From assembly GCA_016874845.1 (NCBI GenBank), contig VGSZ01000015.1:1-39547 (forward strand): a stretch of 39,547 nt of DNA. Reading direction: 5' to 3'. Within the stretch, counting starts at the first letter, position 1; the number at the start of each line of letters is the position of its first letter. A program made the position numbers and the translations under genes. Shown here piece after piece: positions 23,006 to 31,462 of this stretch. The notes under the pieces are model-generated. The model searched no databases, was not told the DNA's origin, and saw only the letters and a program-made list of their open reading frames with translations. This stretch comes from Deltaproteobacteria bacterium. GTDB lineage: Bacteria > Myxococcota > UBA727 > VGSZ01.

Positions 23006-24079
23006 TCAGCGGGCACGCTCCAGCGTCAGCTCCTTGTCGAGGTCCCCGCCTGACAGCACCAGCTGGCCGTCGCTCCACGACGCCGCGTACGTGATCGTCT
23101 CGCCCGCCGTCGACGCGATGGTCAAGCGCCCGGTCGAGAACCGCCACCGCCCCGACAGCCCGCCAAACGACACGCTGCCTGACGCGGCCAGCACCATGGT
23201 AAGCGGCTCGGTGGCTGCTTGATCGAGGACGCGCCACGTTCCGATCAGCTCCTCGCGGGACAACGGGCCCGAGCGCGCCGCCCGCCCCGGCGCGCTGACG
23301 GCGGCTCCCCCGGAGCGGCGAAACACCATGTCGCGGTCGAGGTTGGGCGAAGACAACGTCAGCGTGTCGCCGCTCTGCACGTAGCGGTACTTCTCAGCGC
23401 CCGACGGGATGCGCAGCTCGAGCAGCCCGCCGTCGGCGTGCCAGCCGCCGTTCAGCGCCCCCATGTGGAATTCGCCCGCGGGCTCGAGCTTCAGGTCCGG
23501 TCCGCCGCCGGTGTTCATCCATACGCCGGCGAGCGGCGCCGCTACGCCGCGTCCGGCCAGAGCCTCGTAAGACGCCAGCATGCGGTCGACGTCGCGGGTG
23601 ATCGCGCCGCGCTTCTTCTCGAGCGTCTCGACGTGCAGCACGTGGGCGTATCCGAAGGCGTGGATCGCGTACAGCTCGATGGCCCGCACCGTCTGACGAT
23701 CACCCGACGCAAAGACCGACAACGTCCGCCGCGTTCCCTGGATGCCGCCTATGACGACGGGGAAGTCGGTGCCGGGGTTGTAGCCGATCTCGTCCTTGAA
23801 CGGCGCCTCGACGCCGTCGAGCGTCTGCTTCACCGATACGCCGGCCTTGGTCGCCTGCACCATCACGTGCAATGACGCCGGCACGCCGTCGATCTTCTTG
23901 CGGAAGTTCATGCCGAGCACGTCGCCGGGCAGCGGCGCAAGCTCCCAACCACCCGCCGTCTCGAGCGCGAAGCGCTTCTTCGTGTCGACGTAGGGCTTCG
24001 CCCCCGCGGGCGACGCCCAGACCAGCGGCAGCAGAGCCGCGAGCACGACGACAACCACCCATCGCACCGGACCACGCAT
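23006..24079 (-). CDS. secreted protein of unknown function with two lipocalin-like repeats
   Basis: The 357-residue product has a signal peptide (MRGPVRWVVVVVLAALLPLVWASPAGA) and probable cleavage before KPYVD. Residues ~28-180 form a domain beginning KRFALETAGGWELAP, reminiscent of PsbP-like or similar alpha/beta domains. Two related segments follow that each look like half of a small beta-barrel: LAGVWMNTGGG...LTLSSPNLDRDMVFRR and LIGTWRVLDQA...LVLSGGDLDKELTLER. They share the GxW start and the LTLSS/LVLSG-xDLDxx end, so the C-terminal half is an internal duplication. No named function can be assigned. It lies 131 bp downstream of fdhD on the same strand. Confidence 0.75.
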   Translation of the reverse strand: MRGPVRWVVVVVLAALLPLVWASPAGAKPYVDTKKRFALETAGGWELAPLPGDVLGMNFRKKIDGVPASLHVMVQATKAGVSVKQTLDGVEAPFKDEIGYNPGTDFPVVIGGIQGTRRTLSVFASGDRQTVRAIELYAIHAFGYAHVLHVETLEKKRGAITRDVDRMLASYEALAGRGVAAPLAGVWMNTGGGPDLKLEPAGEFHMGALNGGWHADGGLLELRIPSGAEKYRYVQSGDTLTLSSPNLDRDMVFRRSGGAAVSAPGRAARSGPLSREELIGTWRVLDQAATEPLTMVLAASGSVSFGGLSGRWRFSTGRLTIASTAGETITYAASWSDGQLVLSGGDLDKELTLERAR

Positions 24080-24210
24080 CCCGACCTCGGCGAAAGACCG
24101 ACGCACCGCGCGCGTTGGCCGCAGCCGTCGGTGCACCGGCGAACGACGTCGCCAACGCGCGCTCGATTCTACCGGGACCTGGCGCTGTGGCGGGGATCCC
24201 GGGGGATGGC

Positions 24211-25068
24211 TCACGGCCGGACCCGCCACCTGGCGGCGTAGACGTTCAACCGCTGCGCGCCGACGAAGCCGACGACGCCTACGCCGACGCGCTCGCCGAG
24301 CGTGGCGGCCAGCGACGTCGGGGCGCCGACGCCAGCGAGCAGCCCGATGCCGGCGACGGCGCACTTTTGCACCAGCTCGAAGGCTATCCGCCCGCTGACG
24401 ACAACGATCGCGCGGTCGAGCGGCGCACGCGCGCGCAGCGCCGCCCCCAGGACCTTGTCGACGGCGTTGTGGCGCCCGACGTCCTCGCGCACCGCGAGGA
24501 CTTCTCCCGTCGACGACGCCAGCAGCGCCGCGTGGGTGCCGCCGGTGGAGGCAAACAGGGTCTGGTGGTCGCGCAGGCCGAGCACGAGCGCCTGCAGCAA
24601 CGGCGCATCGACGACGACCTCGCTGGCCACGCGGCCGTCGGGCAGGGTGGCGGCGACGGCCTGCAGGGTCGCCTTGCCGCACACGCCGCAGCTGCTGGCC
24701 GAGAAGACGTGTCGCGTCAGTCGGCGCCAGTCGACGCCGACGCCGTCGGCGAGCCGCACCTGCAGGACGTTACCGTCGGCGTCGGCGTCGACGAGCGTGG
24801 TGCAGTGCCCGATCCGCGCGACGTCGCCGGTCGAGCGGATCACGCCCTCGGTGCGCAGGAAGCCGAGCGCCAGCTCTTCGTCGCCGACGCCGTCGTCGTC
24901 AGGCGTGCGCATCACCACCGCCACCGGGCGAAATGGGCCGTCGGCGCTGGCGACCTGCAGCTCGAGGGGCTCCTCGACGGCGACGAGATCGTCCACGACG
25001 TCGACCGCGCCGTCGACGCGCAGCCGATCAACCCGGCGCCGGACCGCGGCGCGCTCGTCGGTGCTCAC
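24211..25068 (-). CDS. fdhD: FdhD, sulfur carrier protein for formate dehydrogenase
   Basis: The 285-residue protein carries sulfur from a cysteine desulfurase to the molybdenum/tungsten cofactor of formate dehydrogenase. Signatures are the sulfur-carrying SSCGVCGK, then [27 protein letters not shown] and [13 protein letters not shown]. The start is a GTG that overlaps the exonuclease stop (GTGA), so translation is probably coupled; the longer frame in the ORF track runs antisense to real genes. No formate dehydrogenase gene is in the window. Confidence 0.95.
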   Translation of the reverse strand: MSTDERAAVRRRVDRLRVDGAVDVVDDLVAVEEPLELQVASADGPFRPVAVVMRTPDDDGVGDEELALGFLRTEGVIRSTGDVARIGHCTTLVDADADGNVLQVRLADGVGVDWRRLTRHVFSASSCGVCGKATLQAVAATLPDGRVASEVVVDAPLLQALVLGLRDHQTLFASTGGTHAALLASSTGEVLAVREDVGRHNAVDKVLGAALRARAPLDRAIVVVSGRIAFELVQKCAVAGIGLLAGVGAPTSLAATLGERVGVGVVGFVGAQRLNVYAARWRVRP

Positions 25069-25670
25069 GACGACGCCCCGCCGGTCGTCGTCAACGACGA
25101 CGGGGCAGTCGCTCGGCGCGCGAGCCACTCGCGGCGCATGTTGACGAACAGCAATCCCTGCTCGCGCGCATCGTCGAGGGCGACGTGGCTGTGGGTCGTC
25201 GCCGGGAACCAGCGTCGGGGCATGTACTGCTTCGTCGCGTCGCGGTAGCGGCCGCCAAGCAGGGCCATCGCCAGCGTCTTGATGTCGAGGGCCGAGTGCG
25301 AAAACGGGCTGCGTCCGGCGAAGCGGTGCAGGTACCAGTGCACGAACAGGTAGTCGAACGCCGCGGGGTAGCCGACGAACACCGGGCGCCCGGGCAGCGC
25401 TTCGAGCCAGCGAGCGTAGTCGGGCAGCGCGCTCTCGGGCGGGCGCGGCTCGCGGCGACACGCTTCCCAGGCGCGCGGCTGCGTCTGCCACCACACCATC
25501 GTTGCGGGGTGCCCGATGGCACCGGGCAGCGTCGTCAGGTTGGCGGTGAAGGCGCCGCACTCGCCGCCGTCTTCGTCGAAGGCCACCGACGCGAACGACA
25601 GCATCGAGTGCGGGCCGGGGATCGGACCGTCGGCCTCGACGTCGGTGGAGACGTAGATCTCGCGAGCCAT
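25065..25670 (-). CDS. DEDD-family 3'-5' exonuclease
   Basis: The 201-residue protein has the order of acidic residues expected for a DnaQ-like exonuclease: Exo [10 protein letters not shown] (Asp and Glu), Exo [15 protein letters not shown] (Asp) and Exo [16 protein letters not shown] (His and Asp), which makes it DEDDh-type. The intervening [12 protein letters not shown] also fits the fold. It acts on DNA or RNA 3' ends; no polymerase domain is attached. It overlaps fdhD by 4 bp and is divergent from the GntR gene, with 119 bp between the starts. A link with FdhD function is not obvious. Confidence 0.85.
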   Translation of the reverse strand: MAREIYVSTDVEADGPIPGPHSMLSFASVAFDEDGGECGAFTANLTTLPGAIGHPATMVWWQTQPRAWEACRREPRPPESALPDYARWLEALPGRPVFVGYPAAFDYLFVHWYLHRFAGRSPFSHSALDIKTLAMALLGGRYRDATKQYMPRRWFPATTHSHVALDDAREQGLLFVNMRREWLARRATAPSSLTTTGGASS

Positions 25671-25769
25671 CCGCCAAGGCGTAACGCGTCTGCGTCACGC
25701 CGACCACTCTGTGGGCAAGGCAGACCGGCCACGCCGCGGGAGCCGAGTCCACCTTGATTGCTTCGTCTC

Positions 25770-25782
25770 ATGGTTCAACCAT
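25770..25782. promoter_or_regulatory. FadR-type operator upstream of the gntR gene
   Basis: ATGGTT-c-AACCAT is a perfect inverted repeat. Its core TGGTTCAACCA matches the TGGT-N3-ACCA pattern of FadR-subfamily operators. It ends 7 bp before the GntR ATG (25790) and would overlap a -10 region if TTGATT (25754-25759) is the -35, so negative autoregulation is likely. It could also act on the divergent exonuclease gene. Confidence 0.6.
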
Positions 25783-25789
25783 TTTCGGG

Positions 25790-26650
25790 ATGCGTGTCGC
25801 ACCTCTCTCCACCCGCGTCCTGCGGGTCGTCGCCCGTGTCGCCCACGGTGGCGCGGACGGCGCCACCGCTGGCGCGGCCTGTGCCGATGCCTTGCGCGCG
25901 GCAGTGCTCCAGCGCGCGATCCCGCCTGGCGCGCGGCTTCCGCCCGAGCGTGAGCTCGCTGCGCACCTCGGGTTCGATCGCGGCACTTTGCGCGCCGGGC
26001 TGCAGCGGTTGGTGGCGCAGGGCTTGCTTGTGCAACGGCAGGGGCGGGGTACCGAGGTACGCGAGTTCCTCGAGATTGGCGGCCTTGACCTCATCGCCCC
26101 GCTCGTGCGCGGTGCCGCCGCCGCCGCCGTCGCATCCCACGTCGCCGACCTCCTGCTTGTACGCCGACACCTCGCCGCCGCGGCGCTCGAGGCGCTGTGT
26201 GACCGGCCCGCGTCGTTGTCGTCGTGCGCGGCGGTGCAGGCGCGCGTCGACGCCTACGCCGCCCTGGTCGCCCGGCGGGCCGCGCTGTCGTCTGGCGCCG
26301 CCGCCGCCCACGCGGCGCCCATCGACGACGATGTGCTCGCCGCCGCCGACGTCGCGGTCCTCGCCGCCGTGGTCGCGGCCACCGACAGCGTCGTCTTGCG
26401 CCTCGCCTTCAACCCCGTGGCGACGGTGTTTGCGGCCTTGCCCGCGTTGCGCGCCGCCATCGTCGCTGACGCCGCCGACAGCGTCCCCGCGTACGCAGCG
26501 CTGTGCGCGTGGCTGCGCGCCCCGGATCGCCAAAACAGCGCCGCGATCCTCGCGCTCCTCTCGGCGCGCGACGCCGCCACCGTCGCGCGCGTCGCCGCTG
26601 CGGCGACCACCACGCGGCGGTCGCGCCCCGCGTCGCGGAGGCGACGTTGA
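25790..26650 (+). CDS. GntR-family (FadR-like) transcriptional regulator
   Basis: The 286-residue protein has an N-terminal winged helix at about residues 30-95: VLQRAIPPGARLPPERELAAHLGFDRGTLRAGLQRLVAQGLLVQRQGRGTEV is the classic GntR block. The C-terminal part is helical and Ala-rich, like FadR/FCD domains, but I see no conserved His ligands, so metal binding as in FCD proteins is doubtful. ATG 25790 is chosen over the TTG at 25754 because the operator lies between them. Its stop overlaps the TTG of the next gene (TTGA). That operon is damaged, so the regulator's targets may have been lost. Confidence 0.85.
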   Translation: MRVAPLSTRVLRVVARVAHGGADGATAGAACADALRAAVLQRAIPPGARLPPERELAAHLGFDRGTLRAGLQRLVAQGLLVQRQGRGTEVREFLEIGGLDLIAPLVRGAAAAAVASHVADLLLVRRHLAAAALEALCDRPASLSSCAAVQARVDAYAALVARRAALSSGAAAAHAAPIDDDVLAAADVAVLAAVVAATDSVVLRLAFNPVATVFAALPALRAAIVADAADSVPAYAALCAWLRAPDRQNSAAILALLSARDAATVARVAAAATTTRRSRPASRRRR

Positions 26651-27404
26651 CGCCACGGCCCGCCTTGTCGTTGCAGGTCGGTCTTGGCCGCGCGTTCGTC
26701 GCCGCCGCCCGGCGCCCTGCCGTCGCCGCCGTCCCTGAGCGCGCCATCGTGCTCGACCCCGCTGCCATCGACGTCAGGCTGCGCGCGCTGGCGGACGCAC
26801 GCGCGCGCCCGCCCCCGGGCGCCCTCGGTGAGGCCGTCGCCGCGGGCGTGCCCGTGCGTCTGTCCGGCCGGTGGCAGATCGCGCTCGAGGCGTCGGGCGT
26901 GCCGCGGTCCCCCGTCGGCTGGGACCGGGGCCGTTCCTGCTTGAGCGGCACCTTGTGCGCGCGCCGCTCCTCCTGCTCGACAGCAGCGCCGTGCCTGGCG
27001 ACCTGTCGGGGCTCCGGTCGACCACGAAGACGTTGATGCGACACCTGCTCGGCACCTTCCACGCGGGGGGGCGACGCCAACTGCGACCTTGAGATCCTCG
27101 CGGCCCGCGAGCCGAGCGCGCTCGCCACGCTGCGTGACGCCGGCGCCGCTGTCATCGATGGCACCCACCCATTCTCCGCGCGCTGGCGCGCGCGCTTTGT
27201 GTCTACGAAGGCGCCCACGAGGCCTTGCTCGCGCAGATCGACCGGGCGCTGCGCGGCGGGCTGCTCGGCGGGACCAACGACGGCCCCGACGTGTCGTTCT
27301 TCGCGTTCCTGCGCTTCTGCGCGCGCCAGCCCGAAGACGCGGTGGGCGTCGCCGCCGCATGGAGCGCCGGCCGCTATCGCGTCGATCACGGGCTCGCGCG
27401 ATGA
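26647..27404 (+). pseudogene. unknown protein, broken by about three frameshifts
   Basis: A coding signal continues across this interval only if the frame is changed. Reading starts at a TTG overlapping the gntR stop in frame 1 (LSLQVGLGRAFVAAARRP ... GWDRG). It moves to frame 3 near 26927-26931 (PFLLERHLVRAPLLLLDS ... LLGTFHAGG), back to frame 1 at the 7-G run 27065-27071 (GDANCDLEILAAREPSALA ... THPFSA), then to frame 3 near 27180 (LARALCVYEGAHEALLAQ ... RYRVDHGLAR) to the TGA at 27402-27404. The reconstructed ~250-residue product is not a family I recognise. Shifts occur at G-runs or CG repeats, so assembly or read error is an alternative to true decay. Confidence 0.6.
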
Positions 27405-28009
27405 CGACGGTGCTCGCTACGCTGCGCCGCCTCGACCGCGCCGCATTGTCTGCTCGCTTTGAGCAGGGGGCGCCGGTCGCGACGTCGGCGCTGGCCGACG
27501 CGCGTTGGCGCGGGTTCGTGCTCGGGCTGCCCGCCCTCGTCGAGCGCGTCCCGTGGTCCCTGTTCGCGAAGGACGTCGTCGTCGCCGCCGCCGGCGCCAC
27601 GGTGGGCTGGAACGTCCGCCTCGCGCAGCCCGCGGCGCGCGATCCCGGGACCCTTGGCTCGTCGCCGCGGTCGACCCGACAGCGCGCCGAGGGTGGCCCC
27701 GCGATCTTTGCGCCCTTGGTCGTCACTGACGACGCCGGCGCCGCCGTCCTCGACTACCGCGCGGCGCAGCAGCCGGCCTCGCTGGCGGCGCTCGCGTGGG
27801 TCTACGACCCCGTGGTCAAGCTCGACGTCGACGACGACGGGGGGCGGTGCTGCTTGGCGTGTCGCGCATCCACCTTCGCGGGGGATCGTCTCCGACCCCC
27901 CACGTGGTTCGCGCTCGGCCGCGCGGGCGACGTCTCGGTCGACGCGCGCGGGCCCGGGCTGGCCATGGTCCGCCGCCGGGCCACGCGTCCCGCCTCCGCC
28001 CCCGTGCGT
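27401..28009 (+). pseudogene. unknown protein, weakly GXWXG/DUF4334-like, frameshifted; 3' end unresolved
   Basis: The ATG overlaps the end of the previous gene (ATGA). The opening frame gives MTTVLATLRRLDRAALSARF, ARWRGFVLGLPALVERVP and WSLFAKDVVVAAAG. Protein-like sequence then seems to pass through another frame (LVAAVDPTARRG), return (PAIFAPLVVTDDAGAAVLDYR, LAWVYDPVVKLDVDDDGG), shift again (VLLGVSRIHLRGG) and return (FALGRAGDVSVDARG). Shifts fall near G/C runs, including GGGGGG at ~27840 and CCCCCC at ~27897. WRG near the start and VYDPVVKxDVDDD...LLG near the end recall GXWXG/DUF4334 proteins, a weak match. No stop fits before the opposing gene at 28100, so the end is a guess. Confidence 0.5.
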
Positions 28010-28099
28010 CGACACGAGGGCCGCGCGCCCTCGCCGTCGCCGCACCGAGGTTCGTTGCGGCGGACACCTTCGCGCCCCCGGCGGCCTTCCAACGACCGG

Positions 28100-29107
28100 T
28101 CAGCCGCTGTCGCCGACGCAGCGAGGCGCGAAGTCGGCACACGCGCCATCGTCGTCACAGCGCCCGCTGCCGCACTGGGCGGCCCGCGTGCATGGTGCGT
28201 CGGCGGGCAGCAGCGCGACGCAGGTGCCGCCGGCGCAGAACGAGGCCTCGCAGTCGCTGTCGTCGACGCAGGCGGCGCCGATGCCTTCGAGGGCGACGCA
28301 GGTGCCCGACGCGCAGGCGGCAAAGTAGGGACAGCGGCGGCTCACGTCGCAGGCCTCGCCGACACCGACGACGGCGGGCTCGCGGCACACGCCGTCGTCA
28401 CCGCAGCGCGCGGGCAGCACACAGGGGACGCCGTCGGGGTCGCACGCCTCGTTTGTGCGCGGGCGGGCGACGCACACGTCGTCGTCGCCGCAGACGCCGC
28501 CGGGGCCGCAGGCGCCGTCGACGTCGGCGCTGCCGTCGCGGCAGCGCGCGCCGGCGGGCATCACGGTCTCGCAGGTGCCGCAGAACGACAGGTCGAGGGT
28601 GCAGGCCGTGCCTGGCGCGCATACGAAGGTCTCGACGTCGAGACCGCAGGCGCCGCCGGCGGGGACGTGTCCCTGCCAGACCCCGGCGCACGGCCCCTGC
28701 AGTTCGAAGAAGTGCTCGTCGCAGGCGACGTCTTGCAGGTGCGCGGCACAGCCCTGCAGTCCGGCGCGCGACAGCGACAGCAGGCCCCGCTCAGCGAGCG
28801 GCACAAAGCGCGGCTCGAACTTCGCCTCGCACGACGCTGGGAACGCTGCGCGACAGGCCTCGACATCGGCGACGTTCATCCGTCCGCAGCGGACGTAGAA
28901 CGGGCAGAAGACGTCGACGAGCTCCTCGCAGTACGACGTCGCCGGCAGCGCGTCGCTCTCGCCCTCGTCTTCGCCCTCGCCTTCGCCATCCCCGGGACCG
29001 GCGTCACGAGGGGGGGCGTCGAGGGGCGGCCGCGGCGCTTCGGGGCACGCGACGGCCCCAGCGGTCAGGGTGAGGACGAGCGGCAAGGCGCGGGTGACGA
29101 ACGACAT
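28100..29107 (-). CDS. secreted Cys-rich repeat protein (probable lipoprotein)
   Basis: The 335-residue protein has a signal ending TLTAGAVAC, which may be a lipobox or a type I site, and then an acidic GDGEGEGEDEGE linker. Residues ~60-130 are a helical domain with paired Cys (YCEELVDVFCPFYVRCG). From ~140 on it contains many short Cys-rich units such as VPAGGACGLDVETFVCAPG, CGDDGVCREPA, GAACVDDSDCEASFCAGGTC and PCTRAAQCGSGRC. These resemble the Dickkopf-like Cys repeats common in myxobacterial surface proteins. Function unknown. It is 42 bp downstream of the interrupted thrombospondin-repeat gene and probably in the same unit. Confidence 0.82.
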   Translation of the reverse strand: MSFVTRALPLVLTLTAGAVACPEAPRPPLDAPPRDAGPGDGEGEGEDEGESDALPATSYCEELVDVFCPFYVRCGRMNVADVEACRAAFPASCEAKFEPRFVPLAERGLLSLSRAGLQGCAAHLQDVACDEHFFELQGPCAGVWQGHVPAGGACGLDVETFVCAPGTACTLDLSFCGTCETVMPAGARCRDGSADVDGACGPGGVCGDDDVCVARPRTNEACDPDGVPCVLPARCGDDGVCREPAVVGVGEACDVSRRCPYFAACASGTCVALEGIGAACVDDSDCEASFCAGGTCVALLPADAPCTRAAQCGSGRCDDDGACADFAPRCVGDSG

Positions 29108-29149
29108 GGGCGTCGGCGTAGCACACGGTCGCCGGTCGTCACCCCGCTG

Positions 29150-30097
29150 TCAGTCCGGCAGCGGGAAGTTGTAGACCACGACGAAGCGAACGGCGGCGGC
29201 GCCGTCGTCGATGAACACCGCCGGGTGGGGCCAGACGCGCGTGCGCTCCGACAGCGTCACGCCTCGCGAACACTGGGCGACGCGCTCTTCGACGATGAAT
29301 GTCCTGGTGACGTGGTCACCGACCCAAAAGACCACGGGCGCGCCGGTGCGCTCGCTGGCGTCTGCGTCCGAGACCGTCCCGGCCGGGCAGGTGATCGGAT
29401 GGACGAACACCTGCTCGGGGGCGGCATCGAGGCCGTAGAGCAGCACGTCCGACGACGCGGTCGTCGACCGCAGCGCGCACACCAGCCAGTTGTCGTCCGG
29501 GACGGCGGTGCACGCGGCCGTCGCGACGTCGCGGGCGGTGGCACCGACGCGGGTCAACACGAAGTCGACCCGCAGCCCCCGGCTCGTCGTTGAAAAGTCG
29601 CTGCGCTCGAAGTCCAAGACGAAGGTGTCGCCCTACGGCACGAGCTGGTTGTTCTGGACGGTGAACGACCCGAAGCGCGCCCGCCATTCCGGCGCGGCCG
29701 TGCCATGGAACGGCTCGATGAAGGCGATGGCGTCCCCGGGCGTGTCCGGCCGCAGGTCGCATGCGTCACCGACGCCGTCGCCGTCGCCATCGCGCTGGTT
29801 CGCGTTCAGCGTGGCGGGGCAGTCGTCGCAGACTTCGCGCCGCCCGGCGGCGTCTTCACGGTGCTGGTTCGCGTTCGGCGCCGTCGGACAGTTGTCGGCG
29901 GCGTCGTGCCGGCCGTCGCTGTCGCTGTTGGGCGGGGGCTCGCCCTCGCCCTCGCCCCCGCCCTCGCCTTCGCCGGGCTGCTCGCAAGCGCCGTCGCGAC
30001 AGACGAGCCTGGCGCCGGCGCGGTCGGCGTCTTCGTCGCAGCGTCTGCCTTCGAGGGCGAGCGGCGGAGGCCCGCAGCCGACGGTGGCCGCGAGCAA
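29150..30097 (-). pseudogene. thrombospondin type-3 repeat lipoprotein interrupted by an in-frame TAG
   Basis: Two ORFs in the same frame form one protein split by a single TAG at 29633-29635. The upstream part has a short hydrophobic signal with Cys (LAATVGC), a GEGEGGGEGEGE linker and two calcium-binding thrombospondin-3 repeats (DSDGRHDAADNCPTAPNANQ, DGDGDGVGDACDLRPD). A beta-sandwich domain starts at IAFIEPFHGTAAPEWRARFG. Directly after the stop the domain continues: GDTFVLDFERSDFSTTSRG ... FVVVYNFPLPD. The start is unclear: the TTG at 30097 leaves a very short signal, and upstream codons in frame overlap the cNMP gene. TAG is an ordinary stop elsewhere here (hemerythrin, kinase, second SPFH gene), so recoding is unlikely. 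Confidence 0.75.
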
Positions 30098-30140
30098 CAG
30101 CGGCGTGGGGTGCAGGGGCGGGCCGCTCAGCCGTCGGAGG

Positions 30141-30731
30141 CTACGGCAAGGAGCGGTCGGCGTGACCCGGGGGCAACGTCGACGAGCGGACGTCGGCGGG
30201 GGGCCGCGGTGGCGTCTTCTCTGGCAGTGCCACGCGCGGTTCGACGGTCGGTCCGCCGACCGGCACCGGGGGCAGCGATGGCGGCGCGGTGCGCGACAGC
30301 AGCTCGTCGGCGCGGCGCAACCGGCGGCTGAGCTCGCGGGCGATGTTCATCACGAGCAACATCGCGCACTTCTGGTCTTTGCAGTAGCACTCGTGGATCG
30401 CCTGGTAGGGCCACATCCAGATCTCCGACGGCGCCCGCGCCCGCACCGTCGCCGAGCGGGGCTGCATGTCGATGAAGCTCATCTCGCCGAAGCACTCGCC
30501 GGGGCGGATGTGGCCGAGGTGCACCTCGCCGTCGACACCGGCCTTCACAATCTCGAGCGCGCCCCCGACGAGGACGTACAGCGACCGCGCGACCTCGCCC
30601 TCCAAAAAGACCGTGGCGCCAGGGGGCACCCGGACGACCTCCAGCTTCTCGGCCAGCTTGCCGAGGGCATCGTCGGGGAGCCCGCCAAACAAGGGCAGAG
30701 CACCCAGCGCAGAGACCGTCGGCCGATCCAT
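30141..30731 (-). CDS. cyclic nucleotide-binding domain protein
   Basis: The 196-residue protein is a single cNMP-binding (CAP-like) domain with a Pro-rich tail. Visible features are LFGGLPDDALGKLAEKLEVVRVPPGATVFLEGEVARSLYVLVGG, the phosphate-binding cassette PGECFGEMSFIDMQPRSATVRA, and the C-helix region with CYCKDQKCAMLLVMNIARELSRRL. There is no HTH, so it acts by protein contact or as a sensor rather than as a CRP-type DNA-binding factor. ATG 30731 is the natural start; the ORF track extends it through a divergent gene. Only 22 bp separate it from the start of the plus-strand gene. Confidence 0.88.
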   Translation of the reverse strand: MDRPTVSALGALPLFGGLPDDALGKLAEKLEVVRVPPGATVFLEGEVARSLYVLVGGALEIVKAGVDGEVHLGHIRPGECFGEMSFIDMQPRSATVRARAPSEIWMWPYQAIHECYCKDQKCAMLLVMNIARELSRRLRRADELLSRTAPPSLPPVPVGGPTVEPRVALPEKTPPRPPADVRSSTLPPGHADRSLP

Positions 30732-30753
30732 GTGCCCGGTATAGCGTCCCCCT

Positions 30754-31041
30754 ATGAAGGTGTTCATGTCTCCGGCGCTGCGACTCGACCTGAGCCAGCA
30801 CCGCCTCGTGTGCTGCTGCGAAGACTGCGACCACTTCGACGCGGCGGCGACGGAGCGCGGGGCCACGGGCTCCGGCGCGTGCGACCTTCTGTTCCCCACC
30901 GCGCCCCACCGAAGGGCGACCTGGGAGTCGGCGGCGGATGGCGACGCGCTGTCGTTCTGCAAGCTGTTCGAGCCCGACCGCGGCGATGACGTGGCAGGTT
31001 TCGACCGTCCGCCGCCGCTGGCGGGCTCGAACGAGATTTGA
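30754..31041 (+). CDS. small Cys-rich conserved protein, function unknown
   Basis: A 95-residue protein beginning [20 protein letters not shown]. It has a Cys cluster [10 protein letters not shown], then [13 protein letters not shown] and [11 protein letters not shown]. The Cys and His spacing suggests a zinc or other metal site. I do not recognise the family. There is no signal peptide and no obvious Shine-Dalgarno, and only 22 bp lie before the divergent cNMP gene, so its promoter must lie inside that gene or the pair share an unusually compact control region. It ends 47 bp before the FYDLN gene. Confidence 0.65.
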   Translation: MKVFMSPALRLDLSQHRLVCCCEDCDHFDAAATERGATGSGACDLLFPTAPHRRATWESAADGDALSFCKLFEPDRGDDVAGFDRPPPLAGSNEI

Positions 31042-31088
31042 CACGAGCGCCGACCCGGTGGCATTCAGCGCCGCGACGAGGCGATCAC

Positions 31089-31349
31089 ATGAGCAAGTTC
31101 GGAAAGAAGTTCACCTGCTGGTCGTGCGCGACGAAGTTCTACGACCTGAACAAGCCGAGTCCGAAGTGCCCCAAGTGCGGCGCCAACCCCGAGGACGATC
31201 CGCGCAAGGATCTGCCTCCGGCGCCGCCGGCGAGCTACGGCGACGACTACACCGACGAGGTCGAAGAGGACCTGCCCGAGGAGGCCGCCGAGGACGACGA
31301 CCTCGAGGATGAGGGCGGTGACGAGGGCGGCGCCGACGAAGACTACTGA
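31089..31349 (+). CDS. TIGR02300/FYDLN-acid family protein
   Basis: The 86-residue protein has a small zinc-ribbon-like head, [25 protein letters not shown], with two CxxC pairs around the FYDLNK signature. A very acidic tail follows ([19 protein letters not shown]). This is the TIGR02300 (FYDLN_acid) family, function unknown, usually ~100 residues with the same zinc head and acidic tail. The ATG at 31089 has gagg upstream. A strong inverted repeat lies 85 bp after the stop. Confidence 0.92.
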   Translation: MSKFGKKFTCWSCATKFYDLNKPSPKCPKCGANPEDDPRKDLPPAPPASYGDDYTDEVEEDLPEEAAEDDDLEDEGGDEGGADEDY

Positions 31350-31434
31350 GAGCCTGACGGAAGATTGGCTCGTCGAACGTCCGGGGGCCCTTCAGGACGA
31401 CGGGGTCGGGGAGGAATCCCCCGCAACGGTCTCT

Positions 31435-31462
31435 GGTGTCTGACGGTCTTGCGTCAGACACC
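31435..31462. terminator. perfect 11-bp hairpin overlapping the transporter stop
   Basis: GGTGTCTGACG and CGTCAGACACC flank a 6-nt loop (GTCTTG). The 3' arm includes the stop codon and last codon of the minus-strand transporter. The hairpin serves two convergent genes and is the strongest stem-loop noted in the window. It lacks a U-tract, so intrinsic termination would be weak; mRNA 3'-end protection is another option. Confidence 0.65.

Noticed and set aside
24080-24682. Upstream extension of the secreted protein gene to 24682
   Set aside because: The extension is antisense-like Arg-rich sequence overlapping fdhD; the signal peptide at 24079 fixes the start.
26409-27389. Long minus-strand ORFs across the frameshifted region as the true genes
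   Set aside because: They show no domain or start context, whereas the plus strand shows start/stop overlaps and protein-like segments in shifting frames.
29633-29635. Amber codon as pyrrolysine or other recoding
   Set aside because: TAG terminates several intact genes in the window (3226-3228, 3992-3994, 37898-37900), and no recoding machinery is visible.
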